Assembly: GCA_964019695.1 (NCBI GenBank)
Contig: OZ026530.1
Coordinates: forward strand, 29,494,690-29,558,689
DNA length: 64,000 bases
Reading direction: 5' to 3'
From: Loripinus fragilis
Lineage: Eukaryota > Mollusca > Bivalvia > Lucinida > Lucinidae
In this document: one piece after another, positions 35,553-45,982 of the stretch
Position numbering within the stretch: the stretch's first letter is position 1
Layout of the letters: the number at the start of each line of letters is the position of its first letter
Translations under genes and position numbers: made by a program
Notes under the pieces: model-generated
Seen by the model: only the letters and a program-made list of their open reading frames with translations
The model's database searches: none
What the model was told of the DNA's origin: nothing

Positions 35553-36140
35553 TTAAGTCACTTAATTGCAAAGACTGGCTAAAAACAACTTTTAAAGGTT
35601 GCCTCAAATATACAAAATATAAGGAAATATGTGAAATTTGCACATTTTAGGCGAGTGTGACAGCAAAATGAAATGAGGGTGTATTAGGGCAAAATATTAG
35701 TTTGAATATTGTTGTATGCTTCACACACACGTACCAGACTAACATACGTGCAACAGATAAAAAAATCCAGTCTGTTCGCATATGTTTATGGTCTGTTTCA
35801 TACATACCGATCTGTTGATATTCATTGGTGTCTGTTTTATCCGGGGTGGGGGGGAGTTGTGAGCATGTTCAAAACTTACCATTAGATACATGTACAACAG
35901 ATAAGTCATATGTATTCATCTGTTTTATTCAAAATTTGTGCTTTCCTTATATGCTTTGTATAAGGGCAGTAACTCAATTTATCTTTTATTTTTGTCCTCT
36001 AATAAGGCTTGATGATTCATTTGAACATAAATGAAATTACAAGTTTTATTTTCCCAGAAAATCAAGAAAGATATCGCAAAATTTGTCGTTAGTTGCTAGT
36101 CCCTATTTGGGCATTAAGGGCATAAAAAATGAAATCTTAC

Positions 36141-36296
36141 TTTTAATATCAAACTTGGCAGCCTGCAACTCCTGAAATAAGTTATCTCCCTTGACGTTGG
36201 GCAGCAAAGCTTCCAACTTCTTCAGCACAGCTTCATCTCTCGGAGTTGTCTTTCCTGCAGCTTCCGATCTATTTATGGTATCCACTAAGATTGTTC
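36141..36296 (-). CDS. PRUNE1: PRUNE-family protein, internal exon (second of three in window)
   Basis: This 156-base minus-strand exon lies between a TTTCAG acceptor and a GTAAGA donor. Two bases complete the Gly codon begun in the previous exon, 51 codons follow, and one base is left over. The product begins TILVDTINRSEAAGKTTPRD and contains LEALLPN and LQAAKFDIK. This parallels the human PRUNE1 stretch with GTIILDCVN, GKATPKD, KLEALFP and LQKAKFDV, in the same order and almost the same spacing, so the assignment is strong. It links the DHH domain to the DHHA2 domain. The preceding intron is 8,431 bases and holds the retroelement at 40.4 kb. The following intron is 31,944 bases. Confidence 0.92.
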
Positions 36297-36816
36297 CTGA
36301 AATGTTTCAATAGTTTTCATTTTATTACAAATTCTTGTATAAGCACAGAAGAGAGAAGACAACAATTTCTTATACACCAGAGATTTTACTCTGCGATAGA
36401 AAATCTTATCTTACCCATGTGATCTTACTCAGGCTGTCATGTGAGGGTTGTACATTGGTTGTATTGGACCTCATGCACATGGTCGTCAAATGACATCATT
36501 GATGTGTGAAAGTGAAGTCATCATCAGTCGCATCTTAGCGTATTCAGGAGCTTCTGGGAGCCATTTTTAAACATAAAATCGGGTATTTAATGGTGTGCAA
36601 GAAAAAGAATCCATTATTTGAGTGAGAATGGGGTAGAAAAACCCATCCCTCGTGATAACCTTTTGTCATCACTCGACAAGCCCCGTCATGCCAATCGATG
36701 ATCCTCGGGATGTATTGTTCTATCCCACTCTCACCTTGTAATTATGAACTGCGGGAAAAGGGTTAACCCTTTACTCCATAATGACACCTTTTGACACCTT
36801 TGAAATATCATGTATC

Positions 36817-36893
36817 TGAAAATATTATGGAAAATGGAGCATTTGCTCTTCTGGAGCAAATGCTTCATTTTCCATAATATTTTTCAAAAGCAT
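36817..36893. repeat. Near-perfect hairpin, copy 1
   Basis: GAAAATATTATGGAAAATGG, then AGCATTTGCTC, followed by its complement. Its partner is at 42714-42786, 5.9 kb away in the same intron. Confidence 0.9.
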
Positions 36894-37759
36894 CCTTTCA
36901 TCGCAAAAATATAAAATTGGTGTAAAATTTTCTGTTTTAGAAATCTAATCTGGGCAAAGCTATTAGATGATATACTCATTGATCTGATGGATACTGATAT
37001 TGTTTTTAAAAGAATAGTTTAAAATGATACTTAACAGATTAAATGTTTTGTAATGAAGAAAAAGAGCATTTTCTGAACTTGAAAAAAGATGCTAGAATCA
37101 GTTTATGATCAAGGTCACAATGTTTAAGATATGTCAAAGGTAAAGGTCAAGGCTATTGAATAGCATTTCTAGAATTCTAAAATTTTCTATTGACAAAAAA
37201 AAATTAATGCTTTTACTAAGTTTAAGTCCACCTCATTCATAGCAAACAGGTCCCTCTTCTTCAAAATGCAGTATTGATTTTGTGCTATGAAGTAGATGGA
37301 TTGGTGTGCGAGATTATTACTGTAAACCCTAAAATTTTGATCACTAGTTGCTAGCTACAAATGTCTAGAAAAACTGTGCAGACCCTGACTAGACTGCTTC
37401 TGAAGAAGCTCTTCCCTGTTTGCTATTCTGACAAACATTTTGTGAATTCCAGCCCTGATAACCCACATTTTCTTTGAAAGCAGAACTAGTTCGTAATTTT
37501 AGAACATTTACGGTATGCAAGGGTGTTAATTGGAAGGAAAATAAATGACACTACATGTACAGATAAAGCCTTTTTAGCACTGGCACATCATCAATAATAA
37601 TTTGCATTATTATATTTGTATTGGATATTGAGTGTGGGTGTTAATGCTGTTGACACTCACAAAAGGAACACACACACCTAAACACAAAAGAACAATGTTT
37701 TTTATTCTTGTTTTTGTTCTAATTTCTTCCTAGTTGTATTCAGTATAGCATCAAGGTTT

Positions 37760-37850
37760 CTTTGATATGATGGTTTACATCCCAGTCAACAATTTTACAG
37801 TCATGTAGGGATGTTTTCCTGGGTTGAATCATTACTGTCTTTTCGACTGT
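37760..37850 (-). mobile_element. SINE S1 fragment (3' part)
   Basis: Minus-strand GTTGACTGGGATGTAAACCA and a GTCATGTAGGG block correspond to the 3' half of family S1 at 59877-60062; the tRNA head is missing. Confidence 0.5.
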
Positions 37851-37856
37851 GGAATG

Positions 37857-38101
37857 CAGGGCTTTTTCCAGCAATTTTGGGAAAAGGCCCCTCAGGCCAA
37901 AATTGGGAAAAAATGATCTACTAAACATCAAAATTGGGAGAAATTAACAACATAGAACATAACAAGGGTAGCAAAATAAATCCTCAAAATCAAGTTATTT
38001 TAGATTGTATTATGTCAAGCATACCACTTAAGCACAAGTTTTAAAGTATCATTCTGATATGGGTCATTGTTTCTCATAAGTAGTAGTGGTCTCTAAAAAA
38101 A

Positions 38102-38132
<31 letters not shown>

Positions 38133-38248
38133 AATTATTATTTTTACTTTTTTTACTTTTCTTATTTCGGAAAATCGGACATGGTTTTGGGAAAAAAAAC
38201 GGCTATTTTCGATTGGGAATGGGGCTGTAATGTGCAGAGAATCCCCTG
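37857..38248. mobile_element. Possible hAT-like element with CAGGG..CCCTG ends
   Basis: Starts CAGGGCTTTTTCCAGCAATT and ends AGAGAATCCCCTG. The left part carries TTTTGGGAAAAGGCCCC and the right part TTTTGGGAAAAAAAACGGC. A 27-base poly-A (38108-38134) lies inside. The terminal repeats match only over a few bases and no clean target duplication is visible. Confidence 0.4.
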
Positions 38249-38391
38249 AACTGTGGCCTCACAGTCACAAACACATCTCTGTATATTACTGATCTCTTCC
38301 AAGCTATATTATAGATTCACTTTGAAAAAAGTGCAATGAGCAATCTTATCTGGACCTACAATGTTCTTGCTTTTATACAGATAGTTGACCT

Positions 38392-38690
38392 AGCCCTAAA
38401 TGGGACCCACAGAGAAGTGGGAGTCTCACTAAAAAAAAATTTAAAAACATATATATATTTTTTTACAATTTTCATTCAGAAACCACATAAAAGCAAGCTG
38501 TGGTGACAATCTACAACCACTGCATCTTAATTCTCCTTCCATTTAATGGGGATAGTATGTGTAATGGCTAATTTGCTTTTAAATTGACATGAAATGCCGT
38601 CATTTTGTGCTATGTCTAAGTCTCCCTATTCACTAATTTTCCTGGATGGAGAAGCTTCTCCTACTCACCGGTATTTGTATCATAGCTTAG
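38392..38690 (+). repeat. Dispersed repeat, partner of 61580-61872
   Basis: CCCTAAATGGGACC, GAGAAGTGGGAGTCTC, AAGCTGTGGTGACAAT, TTCTCCTTCCATT and GTGTAATGGCTAATTTGCTT occur in this order in both copies. The partner has hAT-like ends; here the ends are lost. Confidence 0.75.
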
Positions 38691-39545
38691 ACTTTATGAA
38701 TTGTTTTTAAACTATAAAATGTCAAAAATAAATAATTTTTTTTTTTTTTACAAAAATACCCCTTACATAGAAAATAGCCTAATTTCTATGTAAAACCCCT
38801 GTCACACCAGGGCGGCGTCCTAATGGTGATCCCACGGTGTCCTAAAAAATTGCAGAACGCCAAGGTGCGCGTAGTACGAACGCAAGCATCACTGCAACGC
38901 AGTGGCATCCCCATTGGACACGGTGGGGTCACATAGAACACCGAGCGACGGTGTGCACTTTGAGCATACTCAAAACAAACACTGTCACTCGGCATTCGCT
39001 CAGCGTCCTTATAGAGCGCAGAGGGGATGCCGTAAGGTCGCCATAGCCGTGCAGTAAGGTCTACAATGCAATAGGAGCTCCGTGGGTGCACACAAGGGTC
39101 CTTGTGCAAACGTTTGCATGAAAACTGCACGGCGTTCTTGGAGATGTCACTGCGTCTTCAACACAGTGTCAGCGCAGTGGCAAAGCCGTGAAAGCACGGC
39201 GCATTCGCTGTGAGCGCCATGGACGCGCAGTAAAAGCACCGTGTGAGAGCAGAGAATCTTCACCATGAACACCGTAGGAACCCGATAGAACTCCATGAGA
39301 GCTCTGTGGCAACGCCTTGGTCGCTGTAAGGACACAGTGACAGACAATTTTTCACGAAAATATCATGATTTTCTTGTTTTCTCACAATGCTCTGGAAATT
39401 AAACAACTCCATGGCACCTCAGTGGAAACGCCGCCTGGTGTGACAGGCGTTTAAGCTTAAGGGTATTTTTTGTAAATACAATTTTTTCATTTATTTTCGA
39501 CATTTTATAGTTTAAAAACAATTCATAAAGTCTATGATACAAATA
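38683..39545. mobile_element. Nested fold-back: outer arms around an inner TIR element
   Basis: The outer arms of about 90 bp (CATAGCTTAGACTTTATGAA, then TTGTTTTTAAACTATAAAAT, and complement) lie at 38683-38780 and 39455-39545. Inside is a 650-bp GC-rich element (about 38799-39447). Its ends CCTGTCACACCAGGGCGGCG and complement are inverted. The inner region has no plausible gene; the two open frames across it are by-products of its composition. Confidence 0.75.
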
Positions 39546-39589
39546 CTTTGAGCGTAAAATGTGAATATTTCGTAATCTTTTGTCTTTTG

Positions 39590-39685
39590 GGTGATAATAA
39601 GAACATTCTCATTGAGATGGTTCTTTTGAGTACCCACAACATATGTTTTGGTTGAGAAATAAGAAAATAAGATTTTAATTATGCA
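39590..39685. mobile_element. Palindromic MITE, family M1, right half
   Basis: CATTCTCATTGAGATGGTTC, TTTTGAGTACCCACAACATA and TTTTGGTTGAGAAATAAGAA. The left arm is truncated. Confidence 0.75.
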
Positions 39686-39934
39686 CTTTTATCTAAAGGA
39701 CTAACAATCTATCAAGAATTCCTTGAAATTTGCATGCTTGGCAATAATAAGGCATTAAATAAATACTAAGTCTCAAGGCTGAATGCGGAAGGGAGCAATC
39801 AGAAAAGATGATTTAACCAACATTTCTTATTTTCATCAGGTCATATTGTTTCTGAAATCCCAATGGGGCTTATAGAAGAGGCGATTAATTTTGAATTGCT
39901 TTTTGCACTTAAATCTTTAGTGCTGTCAGCTTAT

Positions 39935-40120
39935 AAACTTTACAGACAGTTCGACCCAGACCAGGCGCGATAAAATTTCCGGCCTGATCTGGATCCAAAA
40001 TGTAAGTGTCACTCTGATGGTAAGACCTAAAAGAATTTTTCAAAAAAGTTGATTTTGAAAATCAGCAGATGACAAAAAAGAAATGCAAAATTACCCAGTA
40101 GGCAAAGAGTTAACAAATTC
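39935..40120. mobile_element. MITE fragment with GATCTGGATCC hairpin
   Basis: ACAGTTCGACCCAGACCAGG and GGCCTGATCTGGATCCAAAA form a hairpin. The right flank AAAATCAGCAGATGACAAAA, then AATTACCCAGTAGGCAAAGA, is the complement of the block at 29811-29900 and 45983-46080. This block defines another MITE family that shares the hairpin core. Confidence 0.55.
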
Positions 40121-40369
40121 CATGGGTAAATTAATAGGGTATGCTGAAAAATTCCAAAAAGAACCAAAAAGTTAATAAATTATCATATGAGATGAAACCT
40201 AATTTAACTAAGACACAGACCAGCATGCCCATCTGGGCAGTCTGATCAGCAGTTTTGTAAATCTCTCTCTGGAAAATATACTTATGCCATGCCAAATTTC
40301 AATATTTTAGCAGGCTAGATTGAGCCCTAACCCTTTACTCCATAGGCTATTTTTAGAGTATGACATCAT

Positions 40370-42680
40370 TTTGCTATTTTCTAATATTGATTTCTCTAAA
40401 TGTCGTAGAGAGATCGCTGCTTCTTTAAATGACTTCAGAATCGTTGGTGCAAACGGGAAAATGTTGAACCTGATGCTTTGAAGGAATGGAAGATTAACAT
40501 TTTTAAAATTATTGATACTCGTATTTCATTTTACTCTCGTAATACACATCTTTTGCCCCCTAAACCTAAATCTTCTTTTAGTCATCTTAAACGAGGTATC
40601 CAGGATTTTCATATGAACTATGTTTTGGTTCCAGCAGATAAAGCTGCTAACAATGTTGTAGTTGTTTGACGATTGTATTATATTAATACTCTTAAGCGTG
40701 AGCTTGTTGACACTAATGCCTATAAACTGCAGCCTTCTTTAAGTGAAAGGGTTATTGTTGATGGGCATGGTTGTCATACAGCCCTACATTTTGGTGTCAA
40801 AGCTAAAGAAAATCAAGACAAAGTTCCTACGTTGTACTGGTTACCTAAACTCCATAAAAAACCCTATAAAGCAAGATTTATTGCAAATTCTAGTTCTTGT
40901 ACAACAACAGAACTTTCTAAATTGTTAACCTCTTGTCTTACAGCTGTTAAAAAACATGTTATCAAATATTGTGAAAAGGTATATGAGAGATCTGGTAAAA
41001 ACCTATTTTGGTCGATTAAAAATTCAGGTGAAATTATAGATAAACTTAAAGCTAGAGATTTCAATGCCACCAGTTTGTCTACTTATGATTTTTCTACTCT
41101 TTACACTACTTTACCTCATAATTTAATTAAAGATAAACTTATTGATCTTATTGAAAGTACCTTCCAGAGAGAAGGCTCTCCTTACCTTGCATGTAGTGAC
41201 AGAAATGCATTTTTTACTTCAGAAAAACCTAAAAAATATCATGCATGGTCGTGTCAAAATGTATGCGATGCGCTGACCTTTTTGTTGGACAACATTTTTA
41301 TTCGATTTGGCACCAAGCTCTATAGACAAGTTGTTGGGATTCCTATGGGCACTAATTGTGCTCCCCTGGTTGCAGATTTATTCCTGTTTTGTTATGAAAG
41401 GGACTTTATGATGTCTCTTTCTGATGATAAGCAGGCTGATGTTATTGATGCGTTTAACACTACTTCCAGATATTTGGACGATATTTTAAATATTAATAAT
41501 CTTTATTTTGACAATATGGTTAGTCAAATATACCCTTCAGAGCTCCAACTTAATAAAGCCAATGCCTCTGATACCGAAGCCGCATTTTTAGACTTGCATT
41601 TGTCAATTTCTAATGATATTGTTTCTACCAAAACTTATGACAAACGTGACGACTTTGATTTTGAAATTGTCAATTTCCCATTTTTAGATGGTGATGTTCC
41701 TCGTTCTACATCCTATGGAGTCTATATCTCTCAACTCATTCGTTTTGCTAGAGCATCTAGCTATGTTGCTGACTTCAACACTAAAATAAATAAATTGTTA
41801 ACTCAGAAACTTCTTAAACAAGGCTATCGGTATCATAAACTTCGCAAAACATTTTCAAAATTTTATAGACGATACTATGATTTGATTTCTAAATTCCAAG
41901 TTGGACTTAAATCTCTCTTGCGCCAAGGACTTTCGGAACCTGATTTCTATGGTGACTTGGTGTATAAGTTGAAGAAGATTGTTGGCTCTATTAATTTTTC
42001 AGCGCAGTTCATTAAAATAATTTCCCATTATAAAAAGATTGGCTATAACATTAATGTATTGCAACAGACTGCATGCTTGGTAGTCAACCCAATCACGGTT
42101 GGCAACTTTGCTTTCCTCTTTAATTGCACGCCGGTGGGTCGGACTTCAGACTCTATGATGGTTCCGACTTAAAGACTTATCTATTGATGAGATGGTAGGG
42201 GCCTGATGCTTTGGCTGTTTGTCGGGCCCACCGGGGTTTACCTGTTGGATTTCTTTTGCTCCGGTATTCAGTTTAATTTACTGTTGAGTCCTTATCCTTG
42301 CTTTATCTCCTTGTTATATCTTGATTTATATGTTTTAGGAGATGATGCATTGATAAGTTAGGGGTCTTTCATCCACATCTGAATTAAGGGTGAGGTTGGC
42401 GCCGTTAAACCGGTTTAAGCCCTCCAGTAAAATATTTTACTGACCGTTCCAAGGCGGTACTTCTTTTGTGGATCTTTTATGTTTTTGTTCTGTCTTGTGT
42501 TTGCTTTGTTTTGTGCGGGTCTGTTTATATGTGCTTTGTGGTCACCTGCTGGGAAAGGGCTGACCTCTTGGCTCTCGTTTGTGGTGTCTTCTGTGAGTTT
42601 GTCACTTTCCCATTGGTATCCTGGGTCAGGTGTGGTACTTGATTGTATCGATTCCTGATCTTTGCACCATTACTTACTTT
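40370..42680 (+). mobile_element. 5'-truncated Naiad/Penelope-like retroelement
   Basis: Contains the reverse transcriptase frame (40442-42172) and a 3' region of about 500 bases. Coding-like sequence starts near 40375 after a non-coding stretch, so the N-terminal part is lost. The 3' region holds two perfect palindromes (GTTAAACCGGTTTAA and CAGTAAAATATTTTACTG). It ends near TTCCTGATCTTTGC, the end shared with three truncated tails at 26.6, 48.9 and 59.8 kb. No C-terminal GIY-YIG domain and no hammerhead core were seen, consistent with Naiad-type elements, where the endonuclease is N-terminal. Confidence 0.7.
40442..42172 (+). pseudogene. Penelope-like (Naiad-type) reverse transcriptase, with in-frame UGA
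   Basis: The longest coding stretch in the window. After a UGA at 40667-40669 the frame is open for about 500 codons. Counting residues from 40673: LPKLHKKP (57-64) and RFIANSS (68-74), fingers motifs; an insertion of about 55 residues that could be the insertion-in-fingers domain; DFSTLYTTLP (139-148), motif A; GIPMGTNCAP (222-231), motif B; SRYLDDI (265-271), the catalytic YxDD. The pattern fits Penelope-like RTs related to telomerase. In the same frame before the UGA, the product reads LKEWKINIFKI, then VPADKAANNVVVV. A one-base frame change near 40437 joins it to SKCRREIAASLNDF. The UGA could be decay or a selenocysteine codon. No host gene function is implied. Confidence 0.75.
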
Positions 42681-42713
42681 TATTGAAAAAATTAAGTTAA
42701 GTTTTGAATACTT

Positions 42714-42786
42714 TTGAAAATATTATGGAAAATGGAGCATTTACTCCAAAATAGCAAATGCTCCATTTTCCATAATATTTTCAAAT
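42714..42786. repeat. Near-perfect hairpin, copy 2
   Basis: Same arm (GAAAATATTATGGAAAATGG, then AGCATTTACTCC) as the copy at 36817-36893. Immediately after the retroelement tail. A further imperfect inverted pair (CCGGGTCCCAAGGAAG/CATCCTCCGAGGGACCC) follows at 42820-42890. Confidence 0.85.
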
Positions 42787-43566
42787 ATATGGATAACACA
42801 TGTTTTTTCATGCATAAACACTTGCCGGGTCCCAAGGAAGCAGTTTGAACACAAGGCCAAGTGTTCAAACATCCTCCGAGGGACCCTAACATTTGTTAGG
42901 CTCAGAGAGTGGTGTTGTAACCCAAGCCTAAAAGGTGAGGGTTTTAACAGCCCAGCAGATGTTTATGTATCAGAAGAACATGTTTGATTGCTATTATTGC
43001 ATGAAATCATTTTGTTGCTTGAAAAACTTTGGAGAAAGTGCTTCGAAAAGTAGAATTTATGTAGTACATATAATAATGGCGTGCAAAAGCATGAAAGATC
43101 GGTAGTTTTCAAAAATGCCAGTTCCAGAGCAAAGATTTATGTCATCCTGATGCCACTAAGTTATGTTCACATCTATGCATGACACTGTTGATGACGTCAA
43201 ATTTGTGACGGCCCCAGGATGTGTATATGTAAGGTCATAAAGCCATGTATTAAGGGTACATGAAAATAGGTTTGTGCTGGATCAAACATGACTGTTAATA
43301 GCCTGCAGGGCTTTTTATGCAATAATACCTACTATCAGTTTCCTCTCATATAAACTGCATTGTTGAGCATTGACTTGCTAAACGTTGTCTATATCACTGC
43401 ATGTATCTTTATCAGGTCAATAGGATGTTGCCCTTTTTGAATGACGTGGTTGATGACGTTGAAGCATTTGACACGAAAATCGAAAATTACATCATACTCA
43501 CTAGTTTGAAGGGTGAGCCAACTGGTAAACTGATAAATAGAATACCGGGTTCTTGTTTTTTTATAT

Positions 43567-43860
43567 AAAGTTTACCAGGCTCAGCTTTGAGAATGCATGT
43601 TGAATCGCTCAGCAGGCCTCTCGATTCAACAAGTGTTCTCATAGCCTTGCCTGGTAAACTTGATATCAAAAGATACTCACCTAGTATTCTCTGCATAAAG
43701 ATGCATTATAAAGTTTACCAGGCTCAGCTTTGAGAACGCATATTTAATTGCTCAGCAAGCCTCTCAATTCAACAAGCGTTCTCGTAGCCTTGCCTAGTAA
43801 ACTTGATATATCAAAAGACACTCACCTAGTATTCTCTGCATAAAGATGCATTTACATATA
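43567..43860. repeat. Tandem duplication, two copies of about 143 bp
   Basis: AAGTTTACCAGGCTCAGCTT .. ACTCACCTAGTATTCTCTGC, then ATAAAGATGCATT, repeats once with about 6% differences. Each unit also carries an internal inverted pair (AAGTTTACCAGGC / GCCTGGTAAACTT). Confidence 0.85.
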
Positions 43861-43917
43861 TACTGATCATACCATATTCAACCTAACAAGGCCACATGCT
43901 CTTTTAAATGCACACTG

Positions 43918-44352
43918 CAGGGATCAAATTTAGCACTTACTTGCTAAATGCTAGTAGTTTTCTCCAAAAAGTAAGAAGAAATCACCATTACTTGCAATTT
44001 TTAGCAAGTGAAAACAAGTCACTGCAAAAACCAACATCATAAGCTGCATGGCATGTCGCAAACTGTGTAGATCCAGAGCAGCCAGCTTCTTCAGAAGCTG
44101 GCTGATCTGGATCCACACTGTTTGCAAGAAAACTTACTATTGGTTCAGTGATGAAAATACTTTTTGTCAGTCAATCAATGCAGTGTACAAAGAATACCAG
44201 AATGCTATTGACTGTTCAATTTTCAAATGTGCGATGTAACTGAAAAAAATAGTTCTAATGAATAGCAAGATGATTAGCACCTTTAGCAAGTGAGTAAAAC
44301 AGTCACTTGCTATTCTTAGCAAGTAGTTAAAAATCTAAAATTTGATCCCTGC
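43918..44352. mobile_element. hAT-like MITE with CAGGG ends and a hairpin core
   Basis: Perfect inverted ends GCAGGGATCAAATTTA and complement (43918-43933 and 44337-44352). TAGCAAGTGA-type repeats lie inside both ends. The centre holds the hairpin TGTGTAGATCCAGAGCAGCC .. GGCTGATCTGGATCCACAC (about 44063-44120). No clear 8-bp target duplication. Confidence 0.75.
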
Positions 44353-44588
44353 CTTGACGTGAGAAACCCTGTCTTTGGGGAGTTAGCGAACCACAAAGCT
44401 GCAGACCAGCCTGTGCATCCGCGCAGTCTGATCAGCACCTTTGTTATTCACTTATTGGAAAGTATCATATCTAGACTTGCTACTAGGGAAATTTCAGTTT
44501 TCTAACTATGCTCTGTAGCTGAACAGACTGGTTTGAAACTCACTTTGTCAGATACCCTGAAGACAAGTTTTCTCATGTCACAGCCTAT
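44353..44588 (-). mobile_element. MITE, family M3, minus orientation
   Basis: Ends TTGACGTGAGAAACCCTGTC and GACAAGTTTTCTCATGTCAC. It contains a reversed hairpin fragment GCGCAGTCTGATCAGCACCT and a GCTCTGTAGCTGAACAGAC block. Directly abuts the preceding hAT-like MITE. Confidence 0.75.
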
Positions 44589-44727
44589 TTCATGATTGTT
44601 ACAGATTTATTGTGTGGATGAAAAATAGTATTGATCATGATCAGCTGGCTCTGAGTGAATAAATATTTGGTCAAATTCATAGTAATGTGCTAATGCACTT
44701 TTTTTAGTATTTTAAAAGTACAGTTAC

Positions 44728-44837
44728 CATAGAGTAATTCTGCAACTTGATCTTCAAGTTCAAACTCTTGGTCATCAAGAAGCTCTTCAGCAATGAGTGT
44801 GCAGCATGATCCTACTGTGTCAAGCTTCACTGTGACA
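44728..44837 (-). CDS. PRUNE1: PRUNE-family protein, internal exon (first of three in window)
   Basis: Read on the minus strand, a pyrimidine-rich acceptor ending in CAG precedes a 110-base exon, followed by a GTAACT donor. One frame is open. It starts with the last base of a split codon, gives 36 residues and ends with the first base of a split Gly codon. The product includes VGSCCTLIAEELL, which matches the VGSCATLV-type segment near the end of the DHH domain of PRUNE/exopolyphosphatase proteins. The family is a DHH-DHHA2 phosphoesterase; human PRUNE1 hydrolyses short-chain polyphosphate. The next exon (36141-36296) continues the protein directly in phase. No upstream coding exon was found between here and the right edge, so the 5' part of the gene, including the catalytic DHH motif, probably lies beyond 64000. 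The family match is from memory of the human protein, not a search. Confidence 0.88.
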
Positions 44838-44980
44838 CTGAAAAACAAAGAATTTTAAATTTATTAAATATTTCACAGCAAGCTACAGCACCAAACTAAA
44901 TGTGTAGAATCTGAAAGTATGGGAGACAATCAAAATTACGCTGACCCTGCTCATAACTATCCCTAAAAGGCAGGAATCAT

Positions 44981-45347
44981 CTTGAAAAATGCCGAATAGC
45001 AAACTATATGTAATAAAATATTTTTGCACGAATATAAAATCATATGTATGATCATATGCGACCAAAATGCACTACAGTTATAAACAATTTTGAGGTTTGT
45101 TTTCGTCAAGAAATACCACTTTTTCAGTTTTTATGGTTATGCAACCAGACATTCTGATGCGTAACCATAAAAAATCTGAAAGAGTGGTATTCATACTCAT
45201 TTACTATTTTTCTTGACGAGAACAAACCTCAAAATTGTTTATATCTGTATTTTAGTGCATTTTGGTCGCATATGATCATTCATATGATTTTAAATTCGTG
45301 CAAAAATATTTTATTACATATAGTTTGCTATTCGACATTTTTTCAAG
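44981..45347. repeat. Long inverted repeat, arms about 175 bp
   Basis: The left arm begins CTTGAAAAATGCCGAATAGC and includes AACAATTTTGAGGTTTGTTT. The right arm is its close complement, ending TTTTTTCAAG. The turn is near 45160. It begins 144 bp from the first PRUNE exon, inside the upstream intron, and would form a strong hairpin in the pre-mRNA. Confidence 0.85.
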
Positions 45348-45982
45348 AATTTAAGAATTTGTAGCGCCAAGTTTGGGAATAGTAAGTCGGTATGGGCCCA
45401 TGTAACAGACTGAATGCATTATCTTGACTATGGGGTGCGAAAAAAACGACAAATGATGCTGTTAAATTTTCTTATCATTTTTTATTATCTGATGCTCAAC
45501 CATATTTTTCATGGACTTTCCACCAAGATTTTTCGCATATTGCACAAGCTCGATGAAAATAACCATCTGAATTCCATTTGCCGATCTCAGTCTTGATCAG
45601 GCCTGTATATATCACCTTCGAGCAAACATAAAATTGAATACACAGCCCAAAACAACACGAATTTCTACACGTTAATATCTGCTTCTGGTACACCTTCCTC
45701 ACGCAAAAACGCAATCTGACAAGAGGAGAAAATTCTCTGACCTCCTATTTACACCATAAACGTAGGGACCCGTAAGAGGTTGCATGACATTCCCTTATTT
45801 TTTATTCTCTTCCTAGGACAAGAAATATCTATTATAACATACAGAACATGCAACATTTGTTTACCTATTTCGCTCCTCGAAATCTCAACCGGACGACACT
45901 CGAATTGTTTTTCTCGCTCAACCGAGCATCTGACCGTTTGGTAGGCGTGATTCTGCCTTATATACCCCACTCCTGCCTTTAA

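Larger units (their letters stand above)
4197..36140 (-). other. Large intron of the PRUNE-family gene
   Basis: This 31.9-kb interval separates two exons whose protein products join without a gap, so it is inferred to be one intron. It holds the 3.5-kb TIR element, at least seven SINEs or SINE fragments, many MITEs and fold-backs, the 23-bp minisatellite, a Helentron-like array element and no other confident coding exon. A weak gene-like fragment at 22342-22590 lies inside it. Confidence 0.8.
36297..44727 (-). other. Intron of the PRUNE-family gene
   Basis: This 8.4-kb interval lies between two in-phase PRUNE-like exons. It carries a SINE fragment, a poly-A tract at 38108-38134, dispersed repeats, a nested fold-back at 38.68-39.55 kb, the Naiad-like retroelement, a tandem duplication and two further MITEs. 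The retroelement is on the strand opposite to the host gene. Confidence 0.8.

Noticed and set aside
38786..39347. Two GC-rich minus-strand frames (114 and 66 codons)
   Set aside because: They lie wholly inside the TIR element at 38.8-39.45 kb, whose composition leaves few stops; no motif seen.
42000..42172. C-terminal GIY-YIG endonuclease of canonical Penelope elements
   Set aside because: The frame ends soon after the RT thumb region, with no GIY or YIG motif. This favours the N-terminal-endonuclease group.
42173..42680. Hammerhead ribozyme or SECIS element in the retroelement 3' region
   Set aside because: No CTGATGA..GAAA hammerhead core was found. ATGA/GA patterns exist but I could not fold a convincing SECIS by eye.
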